NCBI GenBank assembly: GCA_020186115.1
Contig: WSYJ01000164.1
Location: 248,001 to 312,000 of the forward strand
Direction of reading: 5' to 3'
Origin: Histomonas meleagridis
Taxonomy: Eukaryota > Parabasalia > Tritrichomonadida > Dientamoebidae
DNA length: 64,000 nucleotides
The notes beneath the pieces are model-generated. The model did no database searches and was not told the origin of the DNA. It saw nothing but the letters and a program-made list of their open reading frames with translations. Below are positions 17,428 through 26,233 of the stretch, piece by piece (the first letter of the stretch is position 1; every line of letters starts with the position of its first letter). Position numbers and translations under genes: made by a program.

Positions 17428-19151
17428 ATGACAAAGAAAGCAGTCAAACGTAGAATTAGAAAAACAAAGAAAAATGTTAAACGTGGATTAAGGCATCGAC
17501 TAATTACTCAAGCACCAACAATTAACCCAAACGCTAGTGTTAGATCAAATATTCTTTCTTCACCGAATAATCAAAATTCCAATTCTGCTAGGTCACAGAT
17601 GATGGCAAATTTACAAAATCCATTTCTTCCTGTTGCTTTATCACAAACTCCACAAAATATTAATCTTGACGCAATACATAATATGAGAAATCAAAACGAT
17701 GTTCGTCAACAACAAATCAATGATACGCGAAGAGAGAAACAAGATGAATTAGCAAGAAAGAAAAATTTGGATGAACAAGAAAGAAATATGAAAAAAAGCA
17801 ACAAAAAGCTGCTGAGGCAAAGTATAACGAAGAAAAGCAAAAACGTGAAATGGCAGAAAGAGAGATTGAACGTCAGCATGAATTAGCAAACAAAGCTCAA
17901 CAAGAAACTGAACGTTACGCAAAAGCTTTGGCAGAACTTAAAAAAACTCAGTATAAAGGCGACATTGATTTATTAAAAGATCAAAACGCAACAATTCAAG
18001 CTCAATTAGCTGAAGCAAAAATGCTTACTATTGAACGCCAACATGAAATAGAAGCTAATGAACAAATGCGAATTAAAAGTAGCTTGCAACGTGAGTTAGA
18101 AAAAGTAAAGAATGAAAATGAAACTTTACAGAAAGTTTTAAATTCTGAAGATTATAAGAATGCAAATGAAATGCGAGCACAGACACAATATGAATTAGAA
18201 AGAGCACGTTATGAAAATGAACTATTAAAAGCTCAAAATGAAGCTAAAATAAAATTTGAACAAGAAAGAATTAAAAGAATAACAGCATTAACTCCGGAGC
18301 AATATCAGGCGTTAGATAGTCAGTACATGGAAAGCATTAATGGTTTGTATCAACAACAACTTGCTGAAGAAGAAAAACAACGACCTGGATTAAGAGCAAG
18401 AGCAAGATTTGAAAGATTGAAAGAAGCGGAAATTGAGCAACAACGAAAAACAGTTGATGAAGAAATTAAAGCACAAGAATTAGGAGCATATCAAACAGCC
18501 GTAGGACCAAAACCAGAAATAAGCAAGACGCACAAAGAATCGATTGTTAAGAACGCTAAGAAAAAAGTTCAAACAAAGGAACGTGAAAAAGAAATCAAAA
18601 GAAGAGAGGAATTACAAGCAACCGAAGAAAATAAAATAGCTCTTGATGCTGAATTAGAATATTTAAATTCTGAGGAACATAAAGCACAAATACAGAAAAA
18701 TACAAATTTGAAAATAGCAACGTTACAAAATCAAAGAAAGAGCTCAAGATGTTGAGTTAGCGAATGAGTATACAAAAAAAAGCAATGGAAAGTCAAGCAC
18801 AAATTGAAATACAACAACAAATGTTTAGCGGTAATCTATCACCGACAAGAAAAATTAGCAATAACAAATCAATTACAATCAGATATTGCACAACAAGTTG
18901 TAAATCAAAATAATCAAAGAATACAACTTGAATATAATATTGATGCTTTGATTAATTCAATTGGAGATGATAGATTTAATCAATTTTTAGCAGAAAATCA
19001 ACATAAATATGCTGGATTTACTAGAACAAATAAAAGTCAATTAGCACCTGATTTACTACTTCAATTTTATAATGATTTAAGAACTTTTTCTAATAGAAGA
19101 TCGTTACCATTAACAAATACAGTAACTGTTGAAGACTTAGATTCTAATTGA
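17428..19151 (+). pseudogene. Long coiled-coil protein (element B), several frameshifts
   Basis: From Met at 17428 (MTKKAVKRRIRKTKKN) the product starts with a very basic segment, then an Asn/Ser-rich linker, then a long Glu/Lys/Gln-rich coiled coil that runs to 19151. Frames 17428-17886, 17850-18755 and 18804-19151 follow one another through single-base shifts near 17795 (seven A), 18735, 18775 and 18840. The A homologue (37338-39095) has the same plan. The basic start could bind DNA and the coil could form a core or scaffold just upstream of the capsid gene; this is inference. Confidence 0.65.
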
Positions 19152-19177
19152 TGTTTTGATTTTTTTATCACTATAAA

Positions 19178-20788
19178 ATGTTTGCACCACAAAATCAACA
19201 ACCAAATGTTATTGATGCAATGACTGGAAACCTTCAAGATTGGTATAATGAAGTTGATGAAGCAGTTAAAGCTTCTGAAATCATTCCAGGCAATTATGAA
19301 TACACGACAGCTACTTCTTACGGCAATGTTGGAGACATAAACGAAGGAGATACAACATACGTTGACATTTTCACGGATAGATTTAAGATTATTGGTTTAG
19401 ATAATTCATATATTACTTTAGAACAAGAAGTACCAATTACCGTTCCGTCACAATCAAATCTTTTGTTTAAAGAATATTATGTCGGTTATAAATGTTCATG
19501 CGATGCTATAGATCAATACAGAATTTATTCAAACACAGATAAAATTCAAGACGTTCATAACGCAAGGTATGAATGGTTCATGCTTTCTAATTCATTATCT
19601 GATGAAGCTAAAGCCGGTAATGATTGTTTCGCAACTATTGATAAAATCAGAGCTCATGATTCAATGGTTCCTGGCGTTTACTGTGACTTTAGCGCTATTA
19701 CCTCAGCAAAAGAAGTTATAGTTAAGATTCCATTAAGAATTCCAATAAGTTATTTCTTGTTATTATTTAATATGCGATATTATCCTAACTGGAGCGGTAA
19801 GCTTTCAATCGAACTGATGCCTTCATATCAAAATATTGTTATTGCTCCTGTATGCGATCATGAATCATTAGTTGCTGCAAAAGCTGTAGTTGAAGGAGAT
19901 TATTTATGCGACCTTGGATTTAGAAATGTTAATGAATCAGTAAAGAGTAACATTAAAGTCACGGGAACTGATACAAAAGTTTACGCAACAATGGATGCTC
20001 CTCAAAAATTTGTTTGCAATTCACAAATTACAAAAGATGTAAAAATTAAGCTTGCTACATATCTTTTGAAAATGGATGTGTTTAATGCACTTGCTGCAAA
20101 ATATATTCAAGTTCCGATGCTGTTTCCGATTCACGTTTGCCAAATAAGAGATTTCACTCAACCGCTCGGAGATAATTTAACAGCCGCACCAACATCATTT
20201 AATACTGCTGCTACAATCGGATTAAAACACTGCGATACAATGTTTACAGTATTCAGAGAATCACAATATTCACGAACATGCTTCTTAAATCCTCAAATAA
20301 GATATAGTTTTAATATTGACGGTAAAATTTATCCAAGAGAAGCATACGAAACAGTTGATGATCCAAGAAATCTTAATATGCTTCTTGATGCAGTAAATCT
20401 TAATGGAAGCTTGCTGAGTTCTTTGTCAAAAGATATTAAAACTTCTGTTCAACCGTATTACTTCAAGAATACTTATAATAATACTGGCGTTAATACCCAA
20501 ACACGAGTGTGGCACGGTAAAGATAACAGTAATTTCTTCATTGGATTACCATTTGCTGAGGGAGAAGATTTTATGGGTGGAATATCAACAACTGGGACGG
20601 TACAGATTGAATTATTTGGCGATCGTTTGGCAAATACCGCAATGAAAAATGTAAACTTTATCGCACCGACTGGAATTTATTTTGAAGATGCACTGTTGAA
20701 AGTTCGAGCAATGAAGCCTGACGGTAGAAGTCAAATTGAAATTACCAACGCATCAATCGAGCAGATAATTGCCGGATCGGCAAGATAA
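19178..20788 (+). CDS. Major capsid protein (double jelly-roll type), intact
   Basis: The intact 536-residue product starts MFAPQNQQPNVIDAM after a short leader and contains EVPITVPSQSNLLFKEYY, YYPNWSGKLSIELMPSYQ and QIRYSFNIDGKIYPRE, with regularly spaced beta-prone stretches. Length, place downstream of the scaffold-like genes, and company of ATPase, polymerase and integrase fit the Polinton major capsid protein. I assign the fold by context. The A copy is collinear, about 85-90% identical, and split by element B. This may be the only usable capsid gene of the pair. Confidence 0.75.
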   Translation: MFAPQNQQPNVIDAMTGNLQDWYNEVDEAVKASEIIPGNYEYTTATSYGNVGDINEGDTTYVDIFTDRFKIIGLDNSYITLEQEVPITVPSQSNLLFKEYYVGYKCSCDAIDQYRIYSNTDKIQDVHNARYEWFMLSNSLSDEAKAGNDCFATIDKIRAHDSMVPGVYCDFSAITSAKEVIVKIPLRIPISYFLLLFNMRYYPNWSGKLSIELMPSYQNIVIAPVCDHESLVAAKAVVEGDYLCDLGFRNVNESVKSNIKVTGTDTKVYATMDAPQKFVCNSQITKDVKIKLATYLLKMDVFNALAAKYIQVPMLFPIHVCQIRDFTQPLGDNLTAAPTSFNTAATIGLKHCDTMFTVFRESQYSRTCFLNPQIRYSFNIDGKIYPREAYETVDDPRNLNMLLDAVNLNGSLLSSLSKDIKTSVQPYYFKNTYNNTGVNTQTRVWHGKDNSNFFIGLPFAEGEDFMGGISTTGTVQIELFGDRLANTAMKNVNFIAPTGIYFEDALLKVRAMKPDGRSQIEITNASIEQIIAGSAR

Positions 20789-20816
20789 AAATATTATTGA
20801 TTTATAAAATATTGTT

Positions 20817-20866
20817 TCGCTCCGAAGGAGCTCAGGCTCAGAGAGCCGTTCCGAATCTTAAGATTT
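20817..20866. repeat. GC-rich hairpin cluster between convergent genes (copy P5)
   Basis: GCTCC-GAA-GGAGC (20819-20831) and GGCTC-AGA-GAGCC (20835-20847) are perfect triloop hairpins, followed by the palindrome AATCTTAAGATT (about 20853-20864). It lies between the convergent capsid and 20838-21218 genes and provides the last codons of the latter. It could terminate transcription from both sides. At 32316-32331 the palindrome occurs without the two hairpins. Confidence 0.6.
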
Positions 20867-21218
20867 TTTTATTTTTGTCAAAATTATTTGGTAATTCGTC
20901 TTCACCTTCAGCAACTGTAATTTCACAATTGCCTGGATTCCACATTAATATGAATCTTCCTTTTGCTGTATTTGGCATTGGCTCGTAAATCTTAACATTA
21001 ATTCCACAATAGACATTATATAATGATTCCAAACCGAAACGTTTCGCTCTTTTAAACATTTCAGGACGTACAGCAATTACATATTTATATATTACGCAAT
21101 CATTAATATAGAAATAAATATTTTCTATAAACGGTAATTGTTTTGTTGTTATCTTTTTATTTAATTTTAGATGTTTGATATAATCGAAAATATTTAAAGG
21201 AATCAAAGATTCTTCCAT
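20838..21218 (-). CDS. Unrecognised conserved Maverick protein, 126 aa
   Basis: The B homologue of 12230-12547 starts IFDYIKHLKLNKKITTKQ and contains AKGRFILMWNPGNCEI. The last dozen residues (DKNKKILRFGTAL) are encoded by the hairpin cluster and are not present in A, so the natural end was probably altered by that insert. The gene is convergent to the capsid gene. The function is unknown. Confidence 0.6.
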   Translation of the reverse strand: MEESLIPLNIFDYIKHLKLNKKITTKQLPFIENIYFYINDCVIYKYVIAVRPEMFKRAKRFGLESLYNVYCGINVKIYEPMPNTAKGRFILMWNPGNCEITVAEGEDELPNNFDKNKKILRFGTAL

Positions 21219-21255
21219 TTAATAACAGTAAAAATAATTTTTTATCACTTAAAAA

Positions 21256-21841
21256 ATGTCAGTTCCTAAAAGTAATGTTTTATCTTGCAATCGAGGATTT
21301 CTTGCAAGAGTCGGAACAAATTTAAATTCTCCGAAACAAAGTCAAAGTCAAAACGTTAATGTTGTGGTAAAAGGAGTATCAAATCCTTATGAAAATGTAG
21401 CGGTTTATCCTAATGTTAATGCAACAGAAAATAATCCTGATGTCAAAGAACGCTCAGTTGAAACCGCTAATGAAACTTTAACTAATCTTGAGCAAATAAT
21501 TCACGACAAAGATTTATTAATCCAAGCGTTAGTGTTATGTTTAGATATTGTAGAAAATAATCCTTTAATAGTTAATAAATATGTAATTGCCGAGGAAGAA
21601 GAGTTAGTTAAACTTGTTCAATTGTTATGTGATACTCAAGAAGTTGAGTTAGTGAAGGCGGACACCGACGCCGGATGTTGCAAAAAGCTCAACGTTAGAT
21701 TATGTATCAAAAATATATGTAAAGAAAGACGGTAATACTTATAATTTGAAATATAATTACTCTGACGTCTGTGAATTCTTAAGCGAAAGAAAAATATCAA
21801 CAAAATTTGTTAAGTCATCAGGAAAAATAAGTTATAAATAA
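21256..21841 (+). pseudogene. Homologue of the 11547-12191 protein, frameshifted
   Basis: The open part (21256-21735) reads MSVPKSNVLSCNRGFLARVG ... VELVKADTDAGCC. A shift in GCAAAAAGC near 21682 moves homology with the A protein (DYVSKIYVKKDGNTYNL) to another frame that ends at 21841. It has no hairpin insert. It lies between the divergent 20838 gene and the convergent HNH gene. Confidence 0.55.
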
Positions 21842-21843
21842 AT

Positions 21844-22407
21844 TCAGTCGAAACCATAAATTCTTTTGAATTTTGCATAATAAATCTGAACTTGTTTATT
21901 ATTAATATCGCGTGCATAAACTAAAGCATAACCGCGCTTATCATAGCAAATGTTCAATTTTCTGAACTGCAAACCGTTCCAAAAGTAAAACGAATCTGTT
22001 TCATTGTCATAGTAATAATCCTCAAATAGATAATTGTTATACTCTCTAACTTCAATTGAATCTTCGTTAATTTCATCAAAATATTCATAATCTTTCCCAA
22101 GGTATGATGATTTATTTGAATTATTTTCTGATGAAGAAACCCAGCGGAGATTATTAATGCGAAAATCTGTTCTGTCATGATTAATATGATCTATAAAAGG
22201 TTTATTTTCAGGATTTGGTATAAATTGTTCTGCTATTATTCTATGTTTAAGATATTTTCTGCCGTTTAAGCGACATTGAACGTATCCGCCTCGTGTTTCA
22301 TCGACATGTTCGCTAATGATTCTTTTATTTGATTTTCTTCTTATTTGAAACGGAAATTCTGTGAATATTTGATAATCAGCATCTGCAACACAATCAATCC
22401 AACTCAT
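21844..22407 (-). CDS. HNH endonuclease with NUMOD4-like N-terminus (element B)
   Basis: The 187-residue product is about 55-60% identical to the A enzyme: QIRRKSNKRIISEHVDET, KHRIIAEQFI, DHINHDRTDFRINNLRW, then NSNKSS. The metal-binding His/Asn set of HNH_3 nucleases is complete and the frame is open. In B the gene sits next to the polymerase, at the place where A has the RuvC resolvase; in A the HNH gene is at the TIR. A CTAAT box lies 39 nt upstream. It may act in element recombination or as a selfish homing gene. Confidence 0.8.
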   Translation of the reverse strand: MSWIDCVADADYQIFTEFPFQIRRKSNKRIISEHVDETRGGYVQCRLNGRKYLKHRIIAEQFIPNPENKPFIDHINHDRTDFRINNLRWVSSSENNSNKSSYLGKDYEYFDEINEDSIEVREYNNYLFEDYYYDNETDSFYFWNGLQFRKLNICYDKRGYALVYARDINNKQVQIYYAKFKRIYGFD

Positions 22408-22443
22408 TCTATTTTATAGAAAATAAAAAAATAAATTTTTTTA

Positions 22444-22467
22444 AAATTAGCTTTAATTTTTTATTTT
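22444..22467 (-). promoter_or_regulatory. TAANNCTAAT box upstream of the B HNH gene
   Basis: The minus strand reads TAAAGCTAATTTT, with CTAAT 39 nt before the start at 22407. The box and about 20 flanking bases recur in both TIRs of B (about 13711-13755 and 34885-34930). Confidence 0.5.
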
Positions 22468-22496
22468 GCAAAATCAGCCGAAAAATAAATTTTTTT

Positions 22497-24782
22497 TTAG
22501 TTCATACTTATCAATTTCTTTATTGGATCACTTGAATTTTCACAGTATTGTTTTATTTTTGGCGTGCAGTGATAGTAATAACTTCCGTCTTCATGCTTAC
22601 CGATAAAATTTTCGGGAGATTTAAAATACACTTCAGTGAAAACGTGCTCAATCTTGAACTTACCGAGTTCATTACCAATAAATCCTTTATCTTTTAGTAA
22701 TTTAAAATCTTCCTCCGACACTAACGCAGAATCAACCTTTGAGTAATAAACTTTCACAAGATCTTTTATAAGATTCATTTTTTCATTAAAATTATCTAAT
22801 ACACTTTTTGCAAATTGTGGATAAGTGAAACATTCGACATAAGGATTAATTGTATCAACAAACCCTGAAATTCCGTCTGTGTTATAAGTGTATTTTAATA
22901 CATAAGGCGCGAATTCATCAATATACTTATTAACGTCATTCACAAATTTATGTTTTATTACTTTTGGTTTTTGAATCGAAAATCCCCAGCAGCTGTTCAT
23001 CAAGAATTTCAGCGTGATTGATAATTTCTCTTTTCCGGATAATTTGGCTTGCATTCTTTCTTCATATAATTTTTCTATTAGCTCTTTTATTTTTGTGTTT
23101 TCTTCTTTAAAGTTTCCGTTAGCATCAGGTAATCCAGCAGGAATTGATTGAACACTTGACATATACGCTCCGCATTGATCAATATAATAAAGTTTTTGTT
23201 TTAAATAAATCTTATTCCAAATAATTTTTGGAAAATGAATTTCAGATCTTATTTTATCTGCAATCTCTCCAGAAAATGAATATACATTATCAAAACATCC
23301 GAACTCAAACATTATCTTTTGCATTAATTCAGAAAATTTATAATATCTTGATACATTTATTCTATTCCTCAAATTTAATGAATCAATAACTTCTTGAAGT
23401 TCTTTTAATCTCTCCGGGATTTCATTTTCTTCTGGAATGTATCCAAAGAAACTTTTTGTTTGATTAACTTTTTTAGAATAAATCGATAAAGGTTTTTTAT
23501 CAGTAACAAATATTTTTCTATAAGAGTTAAAAGATTTATTTTTTGATTTCTTATAACTCCATGAAAGTTTATTTATTGTTTGTTGATTCATTGGCATTAA
23601 AAGTTTATGTTGTATCATTAAATAAATCAAACTTCTTATACCCAAACATTTTTTAGAAAATGAATATCTTTTGTCGTCAAACTTTAATAACATCATTTTT
23701 CTGTTATGATTTTTAAATCTTGAATCAGCATTTATTTTATCATAATTCTTTATATAACATTCTGAAACATTAACTTTAGAATTTAGCATATAATGGTCTT
23801 CGATAATTATTAATTTTATTTCTCTGTTGTAATTCTCACCAAAAACCTTTACGCGTGTATGTTTGGTTTCTGGATAAAATATTTTGACTTCAATTTTGAT
23901 TTTCAATAAATCAGAAATTCTCTTTAACTCACTTCTTGGAACAGTTCGCGTTTGAATAAAGCTCTTCAGTAATTCTAACTCTTCATCTTTCAATACTTCC
24001 GAAGCAATAAATGCTAGAATTAAACATGATTCATTTATATTAGAATCATTAACGTCTGTAAATATTCCAAATCTTCTTAAATCAATATCTGATGTGTTGA
24101 TGTAAGGAAAGAATCCTGGATTTATTCTCTTTCCTTTTTTGAAATCTTTAAATTCAAAATGAATGGTTTTAATAAATAACATATGTTCAAATACAACATC
24201 ATTTGTATCACCAATGATTCTTTCATTACTTAATCCAGCACGTAAAAATTCAACGGTATTTTTATTTGCATGTAAATATTGCTCTCTGCCGTCTTCATCA
24301 ATTAAAGTCATTCTAATGTCTTTATTAATTTTAGTACCACATGTTTCAATCGCATACATCAAAGCAGAAAGAAATGTATCAATACTTGATTTGTTTTCAA
24401 ATGTAAAATCTTTTTGCTTCATTAAATTTTTGGTTATTTTATTTGTTAAATTATATACTTCACGTTTAAAATCTTCTGATTCATTTTTGAAAAATCCATC
24501 TTTCTTTTTACTGAAACGTTCGAATGAATCTTTATTTTTCGGTTCATTATCACTTAAAGGAAGATTCATTAAATTATTAATTTCTTCCGGAATATATTCA
24601 GATCTTCCTCTTGATATTTTATATCTTAATTGATTAACACTCAATCTTTTATAACTTTGATGTTGTTCGTCATAAACTTCAAGCGGTGTTGAAGTATTTC
24701 TATAATCAAAATTTTTCGGTAAAGTGTATCCGTATTTTTCAAATAAACTTCTAACTTCTTTTTTGCTCAATCTTTTTGGCAT
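22497..24782 (-). CDS. DNA polymerase B (protein-primed type), intact, compact
   Basis: The 761-residue product has palm motif A YYIDQCGAYMSS (about residue 530), motif B KFLMNSCWGF (about 595) and motif C YYSKVDSALV (about 680). These match Polinton/viral DNA_pol_B_2 enzymes, which replicate the element probably by protein priming. I see no clear 3'-5' exonuclease motifs between residue 330 and motif A, and the protein is shorter than usual for the family. The N-terminal half contains NESCLILAF and IIIEDHYML, a Cys/His spacing reminiscent of OTU-like folds but unproven. A CTAAT box lies 34 nt upstream. The block is inverted relative to A. Confidence 0.88.
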   Translation of the reverse strand: MPKRLSKKEVRSLFEKYGYTLPKNFDYRNTSTPLEVYDEQHQSYKRLSVNQLRYKISRGRSEYIPEEINNLMNLPLSDNEPKNKDSFERFSKKKDGFFKNESEDFKREVYNLTNKITKNLMKQKDFTFENKSSIDTFLSALMYAIETCGTKINKDIRMTLIDEDGREQYLHANKNTVEFLRAGLSNERIIGDTNDVVFEHMLFIKTIHFEFKDFKKGKRINPGFFPYINTSDIDLRRFGIFTDVNDSNINESCLILAFIASEVLKDEELELLKSFIQTRTVPRSELKRISDLLKIKIEVKIFYPETKHTRVKVFGENYNREIKLIIIEDHYMLNSKVNVSECYIKNYDKINADSRFKNHNRKMMLLKFDDKRYSFSKKCLGIRSLIYLMIQHKLLMPMNQQTINKLSWSYKKSKNKSFNSYRKIFVTDKKPLSIYSKKVNQTKSFFGYIPEENEIPERLKELQEVIDSLNLRNRINVSRYYKFSELMQKIMFEFGCFDNVYSFSGEIADKIRSEIHFPKIIWNKIYLKQKLYYIDQCGAYMSSVQSIPAGLPDANGNFKEENTKIKELIEKLYEERMQAKLSGKEKLSITLKFLMNSCWGFSIQKPKVIKHKFVNDVNKYIDEFAPYVLKYTYNTDGISGFVDTINPYVECFTYPQFAKSVLDNFNEKMNLIKDLVKVYYSKVDSALVSEEDFKLLKDKGFIGNELGKFKIEHVFTEVYFKSPENFIGKHEDGSYYYHCTPKIKQYCENSSDPIKKLISMN

Positions 24783-24813
24783 TTTATCAAAAATAAAAAA
24801 ATAAATTTTTTTT

Positions 24814-24835
24814 AAATTAGGTTTAATTTTTTTTT
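24814..24835 (-). promoter_or_regulatory. TAANNCTAAT box upstream of the polymerase gene
   Basis: The minus strand reads TAAACCTAATTTA, with CTAAT 34 nt before the start at 24782. The A polymerase has a related CTAAG at 41 nt (10956-10960). Confidence 0.5.
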
Positions 24836-24847
24836 AAAATTTATTAC

Positions 24848-25816
24848 TTATTTTATTTTTGTAGCATAAAGTGTATTATGAACGTTTGTTATTTTCCAAT
24901 TTCCTGTTTCCTCAAGCATTCCTTTAATCTCATCTTTCCGAATCATACGCTTTTTAACTGCTTTCCACATTTTAACGATTGACATAACAGGAATTCTTTC
25001 TTTATTTGGAAAATACTCTTTAACAAAATCATTAATATTCTCTTTATCTTCTATTTCTTCAACTTCTTCTTGAATTCTTTTAATTTCATCTTTTAATCTT
25101 TCTTCTTCTTCTTTTCTTCTTTCCTCTATATCTTCAACTGAATATTCATATTCTTTCATTAATTTTTCACATTTAGCACATTTTAAAGAATGATACTTAG
25201 CATTGAAATTATAAACTTCAACCGAAAAATTCATTGAAGCTTCAATAACTTTATCAACATCATACATTTCAATATTAAACTCATTAAATTCCTTTCCTCT
25301 TATATCTTTATTTTTAATTCGCCAGCAATATTCGGCTAATACCTTATAAAAATCATCAATTATCTTTAATTCAGACCTTTTACGTAATTTTAAGGCATCA
25401 GCATTATATGTTAATGCTTTACGTTCGAGCGCTGAGTGATCGCAAGAAAAGGTTTGTGTTTTTCTGTTAATTTTTCTAATTAACGCTTTTATTTCTGTTG
25501 AATCACTTTTTTCAATCTCAATTTTTGGAAAACTTTTGACCGAAACATCAAGCGTTAATTCAGGAATGCTTACAGCAGGAATTGATTTTGCAAATTCTAA
25601 AATTTGTTCTAAATATTGTTGATTTCTTTCTAATTTAACTTCAACGGGAAGTTGATGATTTAAGATTTTATTTTTATATTCTTTAATAGTATTTGAATAA
25701 TCATTTACTGAATCATTAATTATATTTTCAATCTTTATATTATTTAATTTAGTTAAGCATAAAGCAGACGTTTGATTTTCCGAAACAAGAGCAGAACAAG
25801 AATTTTTCATTAACAT
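24848..25816 (-). CDS. Coiled-coil, winged-helix-like replication-associated protein
   Basis: The start at 25816 (MLMKNSCSALV) is chosen because a CTAAT box lies 35 nt upstream; the frame extends 14 codons further without support. The product has a CAKCEKLM Cys pair near residue 225, a long acidic coiled coil (about 235-270) and a C-terminal EIKGMLEETGNWKITNVHN segment that looks like a winged helix. It follows the polymerase on the same strand, as its A counterpart does. A primase-like or DNA-binding accessory role is inferred. Confidence 0.55.
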   Translation of the reverse strand: MLMKNSCSALVSENQTSALCLTKLNNIKIENIINDSVNDYSNTIKEYKNKILNHQLPVEVKLERNQQYLEQILEFAKSIPAVSIPELTLDVSVKSFPKIEIEKSDSTEIKALIRKINRKTQTFSCDHSALERKALTYNADALKLRKRSELKIIDDFYKVLAEYCWRIKNKDIRGKEFNEFNIEMYDVDKVIEASMNFSVEVYNFNAKYHSLKCAKCEKLMKEYEYSVEDIEERRKEEEERLKDEIKRIQEEVEEIEDKENINDFVKEYFPNKERIPVMSIVKMWKAVKKRMIRKDEIKGMLEETGNWKITNVHNTLYATKIK

Positions 25817-25848
25817 TTTTATAGAAATTAAAAAAATAAATTTTTTAT

Positions 25849-25867
25849 AAATTAGCATTATTTTTTT
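25849..25867 (-). promoter_or_regulatory. TAANNCTAAT box upstream of the replication-associated gene
   Basis: The minus strand reads TAATGCTAATTTA, with CTAAT 35 nt before Met at 25816. It lies in the divergent gap with the 25910 gene. Confidence 0.5.
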
Positions 25868-25909
25868 AAAGTTAATTTTTATTTTTTTTTTTTTTTTATT
25901 TTATATAAA

Positions 25910-26233
25910 ATGGAAAGATTTTTTGATATAAAGAAAATAAATGAAAATATTAACGAAGAAATAGAAACTGCAAAAATTCATTTAAATGAATTATATATTC
26001 ATTTAATGACTACATTTATTGTAGAAAATGATTTAATAGAAAAATCACCATTAGAAATTTGTAAACAATATTTAGAAATTAACGAACCGAAGAATAAAAG
26101 AAGTAAAAAGAGTAAGAATATCATTGCAGAACAACATAAAAAAATAAATGAAGTGTTAATTTATGTGAATGAATCATTAAAAAGAATTCGCGATATTATT
26201 GCCGAAATACAGCTAACAGAGAATCAGATATAA
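25910..26233 (+). CDS. Small helical protein, 107 aa (element B)
   Basis: The product (MERFFDIKKINENINEEIE ... KSPLEICKQYLEI, then a basic KNKRSKKSKN) is the intact homologue of the broken gene at 6145-6406. It is helical, with a basic patch that could bind nucleic acid. It starts about 95 bp from the divergent 25816 gene and overlaps the end of the convergent fibre gene by 38 bp. The leader contains a 17-nt T run. The function is unknown. Confidence 0.55.
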   Translation: MERFFDIKKINENINEEIETAKIHLNELYIHLMTTFIVENDLIEKSPLEICKQYLEINEPKNKRSKKSKNIIAEQHKKINEVLIYVNESLKRIRDIIAEIQLTENQI

